NCBI RefSeq assembly: GCF_000004195.4
Contig: NC_030683.2
Coordinates: forward strand, 73,937,764-74,001,763
Direction: 5' to 3'
Length of the DNA stretch: 64,000 nucleotides
DNA from: Xenopus tropicalis
Lineage: Eukaryota; Chordata; Amphibia; Anura; Pipidae
Positions 20,801 through 28,203 of the stretch are shown here, piece after piece. The notes below the pieces were generated by a model. That model did no database searches. It had not been told where the DNA came from and saw only the letters and a program-made list of their open reading frames with translations. How positions within the stretch are numbered: the stretch's first letter is position 1; the number at the start of each line of letters is the position of its first letter. The position numbers were made by a program, and so were the translations under genes.

Positions 20801-22223
20801 TTACAATCAAGTTTTTGTCCCGCCCGAACTTCGACTCGAAGTACTCAATTCAGTACACGATTCTAAATTGGCCGGTCATCCCGGTATTAAGAAAACCACT
20901 GTTCTGGCCAAAAGACTTTTTTGGTGGCCGGGATTAGCAAGGGACTGTGCAAAATATGTTTCTTCTTGTTTTACTTGTTCCAGATGTAAAGACACCCATA
21001 TGAAACCTTTTGGTTTACTCCAACCTCTGCCTGTTCCCTCCCGACCCTGGGGATCCATTTCCCTTGACTTTATCTCTGAATTACCACCGTCAGAAGGAAA
21101 GTCCACTATTTTGGTGTGTGTTGATCGTCTGACCAAGATGGCACATTTTGTGGCGTTACAAAAGTTACCGACTGCTGCTAAGACTGCAGAAATTTTTGTC
21201 AAAGAAATTATCAGGTTACATGGTCTGCCAGATGAAGTCGTTTCTGACCGTGGGGTACAGTTTACCTCCCAGTTTTGGAGGTCCTTGTGTAAGAATCTCC
21301 AAATTAAAGTATCACTCTCCTCAGCTTTTCATCCGCAGTCTAATGGCCAGACGGAACGAACAAACCAGACACTAGAGCAATACCTTCGTTGTTACTCCTC
21401 CCATTTGCAAGACAACTGGTTTGCTTTATTGCCACTGGCCGAGTTTGCTTATAATAACTCTCACCATTCTTCCATCCAACAGTCACCTTTTTTCGCAAAT
21501 TATGGTTTTCATCCTGCAGCTTTTCCGACTTCTGTCTCTTCGGAGATTTGGGTTCCTGCGGTTCAAGATCGTCTCACATTTTTGGCTGCCAATTATAAAA
21601 TATTGCAACAAGCCATGACCAAAGCTCAGGCCGATTTCAAAACCTATGCCGATCGGAAAAGAAGGGGTAATATTAAATTTAAGGTTGGAGATCGTGTTTG
21701 GTTGTCAGCAATGAATTTAAAGTTGTCGTGTCCTACTAAGAAGCTGGGTCAACGCTTTTTGGGACCTTTTCCTATCATCCGTCAGATTAATGCAGTGACT
21801 TTCCAATTAAAACTACCGACTTCTTGGCACATTCATCCAGTTTTCCATTCAGCTCTACTCAAACCCATGGTCCCAAATGTTTTCCCGGGTCGGTATTCTC
21901 CTCCTCCTCCACCAGTCCTCGTGGATGGTGAAAATGAATTTGAGGTAGAAAATATTTTGGACTCTCGAATTAAAGGCAGACGAATACTGTATTTGGTGAA
22001 ATGGAAGGGCTATGGTCCTGAAGAAAATTCTTGGGAACCATTATCCAACATCCATGCACCACAGCTTTTGAAGGAATTTCACAGGAAACATCCTGGCAAA
22101 CCAAATGCTTCTCGTGTCCTGAGGCCACGCTTTGGGGGGGGGCAATGTAAGGATACTCACCGTGTTCGCCGTGTTGTCCGCCGTCGGCATGGTTTTCGTC
22201 GCTCAGTGCGTGTCGCGGCCTGA
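17832..22223 (+). CDS. fused Gag-Pol polyprotein of a chromovirus (1463 aa)
   Basis: One uninterrupted frame encodes all proteins needed for retrotransposition in cytoplasmic particles and nuclear integration. Gag: a coiled-coil start, a capsid-like region (about 65-240) and a CX2CX4HX4C zinc knuckle (C296, C299, H304, C309). Protease: DSGA with catalytic D355. Reverse transcriptase (about 500-720): YLDD at 667-670 and a MPFGL block at 637-641. RNase H: D816, E859, D886, D929. Integrase: H1009, H1016, C1046, C1049 zinc finger, then D1079, D1139, E1175 (D,D35E), and a GPFPI module at 1311-1315. Chromodomain: about 1369-1420, with YLVKWKGY and NSWEP. The start is the first ATG after the primer site. 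No frameshift separates gag and pol, as in Tf1. The last 26 residues are encoded in the right LTR and are arginine-rich. All catalytic residues that I can check are present, so it may be functional. Confidence 0.95.
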   Translation: MDQEEEPNTLALLSQQLDALTLAVQELQGGFNSFQEQLNDLQYPAAAAGPATAPPSEPQVGLALPAGFAEPKIPLPDRFTGDRKTFRSFMNACKLLFTLKPRTYPSEQARVGTVISLLQGEPQTWAFRLMDQQDPVLSRVETFFQAMAVLYDDPHRTSSAETALRSLHQGRRPVEDYTLEFRKYAADTDWNEAALKHQFRIGLTESLKDELARTGIPESLEDFILLTIQLDRRLRERKVERQTLTAPSWVTPRAPPPIRVDPSAPSLPDPEPMQIGALRSALSSEERLRRRRLGLCLYCGLSGHLLRDCPTRPSIPGKDLKRINCQSDLCPAPLLTVSLILQWEDKSAELQAIIDSGASGCFIDVQVVKSFRIPLRLKKVPMFIRTADGSAINSGPVTQETLPLSLSLNKRHIETLCFDVVASPLFPVILGLPWLRAHNPSIDWSSGKMTFCSNYCSQNCGEKSSLHFCSLVDKSDVLPEPYREFEDVFDKKGADVLPPHREYDCPIELLPGAQIPFGRIYPLAESELLELRRYLDENLAKGFIRPSTSPAGAGIFFVEKKDHSLRPCIDYRELNKITVKNRYPLPLIPELFQQIREAKIFSKLDLRGAYNLVRIRKGDEWKTAFRSRYGHFEYLVMPFGLCNAPATFQHLVNDIFRDFLDIFVIIYLDDILIFSKDLEEHRKHMKKVFLRLRTHQLFVKLEKCLFEKTTIDFLGFIISPFGIRMDPKKISSILDWPAPTSRKAVQRLVGFANFYHKFIRNFSQIILPITELTRSNQKFVWTCQAQTAFEILKKLFTSAPILCHPDPSLPFTLEVDASESAVGAILSQRMGLSEELHPVAFFSRKLNKSEQNYDVADRELLAIKLALEEWRYLLEGARFPILILTDHRNLEYLRSAKRLRPRQARWALFFMRFNFHITYRPGAKNVKPDALSRMFSADADSTQRSEPILSPKHFLIIQSSLMNQLKEVSSTISDPPSTKNLSFRNGLFFHYNQVFVPPELRLEVLNSVHDSKLAGHPGIKKTTVLAKRLFWWPGLARDCAKYVSSCFTCSRCKDTHMKPFGLLQPLPVPSRPWGSISLDFISELPPSEGKSTILVCVDRLTKMAHFVALQKLPTAAKTAEIFVKEIIRLHGLPDEVVSDRGVQFTSQFWRSLCKNLQIKVSLSSAFHPQSNGQTERTNQTLEQYLRCYSSHLQDNWFALLPLAEFAYNNSHHSSIQQSPFFANYGFHPAAFPTSVSSEIWVPAVQDRLTFLAANYKILQQAMTKAQADFKTYADRKRRGNIKFKVGDRVWLSAMNLKLSCPTKKLGQRFLGPFPIIRQINAVTFQLKLPTSWHIHPVFHSALLKPMVPNVFPGRYSPPPPPVLVDGENEFEVENILDSRIKGRRILYLVKWKGYGPEENSWEPLSNIHAPQLLKEFHRKHPGKPNASRVLRPRFGGGQCKDTHRVRRVVRRRHGFRRSVRVAA
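22131..22145 (+). promoter_or_regulatory. polypurine tract
   Basis: TTTGGGGGGGGGCAA with nine G (22134-22142) immediately precedes the right LTR and is the expected plus-strand primer. It lies inside the coding frame, which reads on into the LTR. Confidence 0.7.
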
Positions 22224-22785
22224 ACGTCGCGTCGCATTGTGCGCATTCTCGCGCTCGTCCTGGTGCGCGCGCGATTATGCGCGCGCATCCATTGAGACGG
22301 GTTGCGTACATGCGCGGCGACTTTTCGCGAGCGCGTACGGTGAAATTACGCGCGCGTATAGCGTTACGCGGCGTGCGTCTTGACGCACGTCAGGTGCATT
22401 GCGTGCGTCTTGACGCCCTTCCCCCCTGGGCTATTTAAAGCTGGTTACAATGCCTATCAGTGCCTGGTTATCACGGTCCACTCCTAAGATACCTAGCCTG
22501 TTCCTGTTCCTGATACTTCGGTTTGACCCTGTTCTGCTTTTGACCTTCCGACTACTCTCTGTTCCTGACTTTGGCCTGTTTACCGTTTAAGAACCTCTGC
22601 TGCCTGACTCGACCCGGATCTGCCTGACCAAGCCTTCGTCTCATCCTTGTGTACCTCATTTCCGGCCTCACCGGCTACTCGTCACTCCCTCAGTTCCCTG
22701 TACCATCTTCAGGTGAGCTTAGGCTGTGTGGGGCGCTCGTGGGTCTCTCTCTCTACACGTCTGATCCTACCTGGTAAGCCTGACA
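22146..22785 (+). repeat. right LTR, 640 bp
   Basis: It has the same length as the left LTR and I saw no difference on reading through both. The gag-pol stop codon lies 76-78 bases inside it. ATGGG follows directly. Confidence 0.95.
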
Positions 22786-23326
22786 ATGGGGTTACGTGGT
22801 TTGTTAAGTTTGAGTAGAATTGGGATACAGGTTTGGATAGGTTGGGTTCAAAGATCATTTCCTCAATTCTTCTAGGGGTGACATCTATTTTGTTTTCCCC
22901 GAATTGGGCTTGCAGAGCATGGCGTAATTGTAAGAATCTGAAGTACATTTTGTTAGGTAAGTTGAATTTCCCCTTTAGGGTATCAAAGGTGGGTATTTCT
23001 CCTTGTCCCATGATCTCTCCAAAATATTTTATTTGGTATTTGGCCCAATAATGGGGCTCAGGGATTGTTAATAGGTGAGGGAGTTGTGGGTTGTGCCAGA
23101 GGGGTGGATGTTTTGAGTGCCAGTTTTCTTTTCTGGGGAAGTATACTAGTGCTGTTTTCCAAATATTTACTGTGTTTTTCATTAGGGGGGAGAGTGTTTT
23201 GTTTTTATTAATGCCCCAGTAAAGGTTTTTCAGTGCTTCAAATGAGTTAACCAGTCAAGTATAGTGGCTGCGTTGTTAATGGATGGGGATGCCCACCACC
23301 ATGCGTTTACCAGTTTGGTTGCAATG
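22786..23326 (-). pseudogene. L1/Tx1-type ORF2, post-RT region
   Basis: The minus strand gives a 157-codon frame that includes WKTALVYFPRKENW, HYWAKYQIKYFGEI and YFRFLQLRHAL blocks and ends FYSNLTNHVTP at the chromovirus junction. These are the usual post-RT blocks of L1-type ORF2 (LQLRH and FY..L). It joins the part at 16604-17173 across the inserted retrotransposon and the RT part above 24421 across the hAT element. Confidence 0.65.
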
Positions 23327-23334
23327 TAATAGAG

Positions 23335-24413
23335 CAGTGCTGTCCAACTTCTGTGGTACCGAGGGCCGGAATTTTTCCGACCTATGTGGTGGAGGGCCGA
23401 TAATGGAAGCCAGTTTTGACCACTCCCCTTTTTGAAACCGCACCCACTTGAAACCACACCCATGTTATCACATGACCATACCCATATTAATGGTTGTAGT
23501 ACAGCAAAAACCTGCCATACTCTGCCTGCCCTACCCTGCCTGTATGCCATACTCTGCCTGCCCTACCCTGCCTGTGTGCCATACTCTGCCTGCCTTACCC
23601 TGTCTTTGTGTGTGCCATACTCTGCCTTCCCTACCCTGCCTGTGTGTGCCATACTCTGCCTGCCCTACCCTGCCTGCGTGCCATACTTTCACTGTGTGTG
23701 CCATTCTTGGCTGGTTTGTGCCATACTTGACCTGCGTGTGCCATACTCTGCCTGCCCTACCCTGCCTGTGTGTGCCATACTCTGCCTTCCCTACCCTGCC
23801 TGCGTGTGCCATACTCTGCCTTCCCTACCCTGCCTGCGTGTGCCATACTTTCACTGTGTGTGCCATTCTTGGCTGGTTTGTGCCAAACTCTGCCTTCCCT
23901 ACCCTGCCTGTGTGTGCCATACTCTGCTTGCCCTATGCTGCAGGTGTGTATGGCACACACAGGCAGCATACAGTGACACAATGCTGGCACTGCTCCTACA
24001 GTCTGCACAAAAACTATATATTAAAAAACTTTTTAATTGCAGTACCACCTCAGTATATGTTCTTTTTGTAGTATGCAAGGATTATTTGTGGGTTTCTACT
24101 GCTCCTGAGGTGTGAACAGGGGAACAATGGGGGTGATTACAGCCTGAGCCTGAGGTGTGAACACTGCAGGGGGTGAACAATACAGAGATTAAAAGGTGTG
24201 AACAACACAGGGGATTACATGTATAAACAATACAGCCTGATTACAGCCTGAATCTGAGGTGAGAACCATGCAGGGGGGCAGTTAATCACAGTACTGATAC
24301 CATTTAAAGCTTACACAAGAGTAAGCCATCAAAGCAGCCAGACAGGTGGGGGGCCGCACAGAGGGGGGTCGCGGGCCGCATGCGGCCCGCGGGCCGCCAG
24401 TTGGACAGCACTG
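23335..24413. mobile_element. non-autonomous hAT element, 1079 bp
   Basis: The ends CAGTGCTGTCCAACT and AGTTGGACAGCACTG are perfect 15-bp inverted repeats, flanked by a perfect 8-bp duplication TAATAGAG (23327-23334 and 24414-24421). Both features define hAT. No transposase is encoded; the interior holds a minisatellite and a GC-rich end (GCGGCCCGCGGGCCGC). It is inserted in the L1-type LINE. Confidence 0.9.
23515..23945. repeat. minisatellite inside the hAT element
   Basis: About a dozen units of 27-37 bp, built on TGCCATACTCTGCC, TGCCCTACCCTGCCTG and occasionally TTTCACTGTGTG or TTCTTGGCTGGTTTG. Units vary in order and length. The ORFs of 207-227 aa that cross it (PALPC, VPYSAC repeats) follow from the repeat and are not genes. 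Confidence 0.85.
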
Positions 24414-24421
24414 TAATAGAG

Positions 24422-26030
24422 AAACATGTTGGGGCCGGCTAGCCCTCCCATGTCGGGGGGGTATGGTAGTGTTGTTAGGGCTGTCCTGGGGGGGGGGATG
24501 AGGCCCAGTACATTGTAGTTAATAGAGTTTTAAGTTTGTCAAAGAAGTTCTGTTGTATCGTGACTGGTGCTTGGCGGAATAGGTATGTGAATTTGGGAAG
24601 GAGGCTAATTTTACAGGGGGCTAAGGTTGAGCTCTACGTATTTCTCAATATCTCTGTGTGTACTCCTAGGTATTTAAATGTTGTGGACCATTGGAGGGGG
24701 GCTTTGTATCTGAGTGAATCTAGGGGGAAGGTGTCTATAAGGAAGATTATTGACTTGGTCCAATTAATTTTCAGTCTGGAGTAGACTGTATGGTTATTTA
24801 TCATCCTGAGGGCTGAGTCTAGGGCTTCGTATGGGTTTTCTAGGAAAAGTACTGTATAGTATCACCCGCATACATTGCTATAGTTTCAGTAATTTTACCT
24901 ATCTGGAGACCTTTAACTGGTGCTGTGTTCTTAAGTACAGCGGCTAGGGGTTCCATTGCAATTGCAAATAATAGAGGAGAGAGGGGGCATCCCTGCCTGG
25001 TGCCTCTAGAGAGCGAGAAGGGGGGTGAAATTGTCTGATTTGTTTTTATACAGGCATGGGGGTTTTTGTTGAGTGCTGAGACCCATTAGTGCGGCCTGGC
25101 ATAAAGCCTGTCTGGTCAGGGGAGATCAATTTTGTGGTAATTTGGTTTAGTCTGCGGGCAAGAATTTTGGCTAGGATTTTTGCATCTGCGTTTATTAAGG
25201 ATATGGGCCTATAAGAGGCACAGTTAAGCGGGTCTTTGCCCGGTTTTAGTATTAGAGTGATAAGGGTTTTGCTCATAGATGTTGGCAGCTCTGCCCCCTT
25301 TAAAACATTGTTAAATAATGAGGTTAGTAGTGGAGCAAGTATTTGCACATGTTTAAGATATACATCAGTTAGTAGGCCATCTAGTCCATGAGGCTTTCCT
25401 TTGGTGAGCGATGAAATGGCTTCAGTTAGTTCTGTTTCAGTAATGTGTCTGTCCAATAGGAGTCTGTCCTGAGTGTCCAGGGTTGGAAGAGGGATCGCAT
25501 GTAGGTATGTTAATACTTTGGTTTCCGTTTGAGTCATGCGAGATGTATAAAGTTTTTCATAGTAGTTCTTAAATACTTCATTGATATTTGAAGGGATGGA
25601 GATGGTTGAATGGTTCTCGTTTATAATTGCCGGGATGTTAGTAAGGGGGGATATTTCTCTGGATAGTAGGGCCAGGAGTTTGCTGTTTTTGTCCCCGGTG
25701 GAAAAGATGTTGGCTTTGAGGTTTAGTTGTGATTTTTTGACCTGTTTTATTAGGATTGTTTGTAAAGCCTTTTGAGCTGCGAGCAAGTCCTGTTTTGTTT
25801 GTGGGGAAGGGAATTGCGAAAATTTCTCTTCGCCCGTAGTGACCATGTTTTCCAGGGTTGTTATTTCTTGTTGGGTGTTCTTATTAAAAGTTTTTATTTG
25901 TTGTATATAGAGGCCACGTGTGTATGCTTTAAGAGTGTCCCAGATTATCTGTGGGGTGCTAGAGTTGGAGTTGATTTTGTTGAAGCCAGAAGCTGTTCAG
26001 TCTCCAGATTTTGTCTGGGGCTCTGGGGTC
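24422..26030 (-). pseudogene. L1/Tx1-type ORF2 reverse transcriptase, broken
   Basis: An 801-base minus frame (25846-25046) has the RT N-terminal blocks: HITETELTEAISSL, KGKPHGLDGLL, LITLILKPGKDP, SYRPISLINADAKILAKILA and FMPGRTN. Downstream, in another frame, come TRQGCPLSPLLFAIAMEPLA and MYAGD. Between MPGR and the TRQGCPLSP block most of the segment with the first catalytic aspartate (normally D.EKAFD) is missing, and the second catalytic box reads YAGD instead of YADD. With the frameshifts, this shows a dead enzyme. The region around 25980-26030 is the end of the endonuclease domain (RAPDKIWRLNSFWL), joined to 26542 across the fold-back insertion. Confidence 0.75.
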
Positions 26031-26541
26031 TGTACAGCAAAAAGGAGGAAGGGGGTTATTATTGAACCCAAAACAAACAAGTAAAAGAAACTTCTTAATA
26101 GTTGGTGGCGGTAAAGCAAATAAAAAGTCACAAAGGTCAAAACCAAGAAAGTTATACCTAGAACGTTCATAAGCCCGGGTGTATAAACCCCAGGCCCGCC
26201 ACTGTTATGTGTACTCTCAATGAAGGTAAACAAAATACATCTCACCAAATTCGAAGTATGGTCCGGGTGCTGCCAGCCCCGAACCCGTAGCCTGGGGAGC
26301 AAATTTCAGTCCAATGCAAAAACGGCTTCATCAGCACTCGGAACAGCCATGGTATTTAAAAGAAACCTTTATTTATTCCATTTAAAAACACACAGAGGCC
26401 TAACGCGTTTCGTGCACTAGGCATGATTAAGTGCCTAGTGCACGAAATGCGTTAGGCCTCTGTGTGTTTTTAAATGGAATAAATAAAGGTTTCTTTTAAA
26501 TACCATGGCTGTTCCGAGTGCTGATGAAGCCGTTTTTGCAT
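26031..26541 (-). mobile_element. hammerhead-like fold-back insertion, 511 bp
   Basis: It is flanked by a 14-bp duplication with one mismatch (GGGGCTCTGGGGTC at 26017-26030, GGGGCCCTGGGGTC at 26542-26555), and the L1 reading frame resumes across it. The right part is an inverted repeat (arms 26315-26422 and 26433-26540), and the left part is a unique tail, so the 3' end is on the left. The arms contain AACGCGTTTCGTGCAC, the inverse of a GAAAC box with its stem. The layout equals that of the insertions at 12930 and 51040. Confidence 0.7.
26315..26540. repeat. inverted repeat, 108-bp arms
   Basis: The arms 26315-26422 and 26433-26540 are nearly perfect inverses around a 10-base centre. The centre reads GATTAAGTGCCTAGTGCACGAAA on +, a hammerhead-like order with a damaged first box. 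Confidence 0.75.
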
Positions 26542-27146
26542 GGGGCCCTGGGGTCCACTTCTATTGTTAACATCAGAGGAGAGTGATACGAGATGCCTCC
26601 TGGGAGTATTTCCACTTGAGTGGTTTGTGTTACTATTTCCTGAGACCCAAATGCTAGGTCGATACGTGATATTGTGTTGTGGGAGTGGGAGAAGCAGGTG
26701 AATCTTTTTTTCTCCTGAATGTTTTATTCTCCATAAATCTTGGAGGTTGAAAGTTGAAGCCCAATTTTGTCCATGATTTGGGAGACCAGAGTTGTTGTAA
26801 AGGGAGGGGGTATATATACATAAATGATGGTATATTTTTTGCCCTGTAGGTTGCAATGCACAATGATGTAACGTCCTTCTGGGTCAGTGATGACCTTGGT
26901 TAATGTGAATGGGCAGTTCTTTGAGATCAGGAAAGCGACCCCTCTGGCATAAGAGGAGTATGTTGATTGGTAGTGGGCACCCAGCCATGGTTTATGCAGT
27001 ATTCTCAATTTACTTTCGTCTATGTGTGTTTCTTGTAGTAGTATTAGATGAGGCTTGTAGCGTTTGATAGTTTTAAATACTAGACCTCTTTTTATTGGGT
27101 TGCCCAGTCCGCGGACGTTCCATGATAGTAATTTAATTTCTGCCAT
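26542..27146 (-). pseudogene. L1/Tx1-type ORF2 endonuclease domain
   Basis: ORF2 starts with ATG at 27146. The 140-codon first frame shows the apurinic-type endonuclease blocks: SWNVRGLG (asparagine), LLQETHID (catalytic glutamate), YSSYARGVAFLISK and DPEGRYI. After a frameshift near 26750 the domain continues with LQDLWR, SHNTISRID-like and SPLMLTIEVDPRAP blocks up to the fold-back insertion, and resumes at 26030. In the family this enzyme nicks DNA to prime reverse transcription. Confidence 0.75.
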
Positions 27147-27329
27147 AATTAAGTTTTAGTGAAGTCCTTGAGGCAGTGGGGTAAGTCTTGTGAGTCAGCA
27201 GGTGGAAGGAAGGGATATGAGGAGACAACAACAGTTTTGTAGAGTATTCATGGTGCCATAGTAGTTCAGCCCACCCTACTTGCTCATCCCCAACTTGAGC
27301 AAGTTTTGTTCCCATAACAGTTAAACAAG

Positions 27330-28203
27330 TTAACAGTAGTAAAGGAGGGGGGAAACTAAACCGTTTGGTTTCAGTTTCTCAGTTCTAGGCCGCTTTGAGT
27401 TGTTTTGTTTTAATTTTGGAATGTTGTTAGGGTTTCCGGGAGGGGACTTTTGGTGGTCTTTTACAGGGCTTGGGTTGTTACTGTGGTGGTTCTTCCCATT
27501 GAGTGCTTCACCTTGGTGTTTTAAGGGGAGCAATGACCACCCGGGGGATGTCGGGGGGTCGGGAGGGAGGAGGAAGGCCCATCAGTGTTTCCAGCCATTT
27601 TATTGTTTCTTCGGTGGAAGTGAAAAAGTGTGCTTTGTCGTCTTTTATCTCTCTTAAGCGAGCTGGGAAGGTTGTTCCTTAGTTTCTCTTTAACGGTTGT
27701 CAATTTGAGACATTGGTTGCGGACCTCCATAGAGAAGTCTGGAAGTATGGATACATTGTGGTTTTCAAATTGTATTGGGCCCTGGACCCTGGCTTCCTGT
27801 AGTATTTTGTCCCGATCTTTGTAGTTTAAGAGTTGGGCAATAATGGGGCGCGGCTGTGCTCCTGGTGGTGGGGTCCTGCTGGGGATCCTATGGGCCCTTT
27901 CAATTACGAAACTTTGGGAAATGTCTCTTTGCAGAATATTTGAGTGAGCCAGTTCTCAATAAAGAGTTCAACTTGTCTTCCCTCTGCTCGTTCTGGGATG
28001 CCCACAATGTGGATATTATTCTGCCGTAAGTGGTTTTCCAGGTCATCGGTTTTGGCCTGGAGGGAAGTGATTTTGCGGGTATGTTCATCTACTACGTTTT
28101 GGAGGTGTTGCGTTCTGTCCTCTAGGTCAGATATGCGCCTTTCTGCTTTATGTGTGCGCTCCCTGAGGTTTTGTACATCCAGTTTTATGATATGCCCCCC
28201 TTA
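27330..28203 (-). pseudogene. L1/Tx1-type ORF1 remnant
   Basis: From 28203 downwards one frame gives heptad-rich RERTHKAERRISDLEDRTQ, then DDLENHLRQNNIHIVGIPE and VELFIENWL. After a shift near 27900 come ERAHRIPSRTPPPGAQPRP, RPIIAQLLNYKDRDKIL, VSILPDFSMEV and LTTVKEKLR. This is a coiled coil followed by the conserved RNA-binding and C-terminal domains of L1-type ORF1. The N-terminus is lost to 5' truncation at about 28203. The frame is broken. Confidence 0.7.

Larger units (their letters stand above)
17174..22785 (+). mobile_element. full-length Tf1/sushi-type chromovirus (Ty3/gypsy LTR retrotransposon)
   Basis: A 5612-bp element with two 640-bp LTRs (TG...CA) that look identical, a perfect ATGGG target duplication, one fused gag-pol ORF, a candidate self-primer site and a G-rich polypurine tract. 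It carries a chromodomain at the C-terminus, which places it among the chromoviruses; the single ORF and self-complementary primer site favour the Tf1/sushi group. Identical LTRs and an uninterrupted 1463-codon ORF indicate a very recent insertion that may be autonomous. It sits in opposite orientation within the old L1-type LINE. Confidence 0.95.
16545..28203 (-). mobile_element. L1/Tx1-type LINE, broken and multiply interrupted
   Basis: Read on the minus strand from 28203 to about 16545 it has an ORF1 remnant (coiled coil and C-terminal domain), ORF2 endonuclease, reverse transcriptase and C-terminal region, then a C-rich 3' UTR. The 5' end is truncated inside ORF1. The LINE sequence continues across three later insertions: the fold-back at 26031-26541, the hAT element at 23335-24413 and the chromovirus at 17174-22785. 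Without them it would be about 4.5 kb. Frameshifts, a deletion in the RT core and a YAGD in place of YADD show that it is dead. The 3' boundary near 16545 is approximate; I did not find a poly-A tail or target duplication. Confidence 0.75.

Noticed and set aside
23432..24115. Repetitive ORFs of 207-227 codons and their minus-strand counterparts
   Set aside because: They follow from the minisatellite in the hAT element; unit lengths vary and the frames stay open only because the motif lacks stops.
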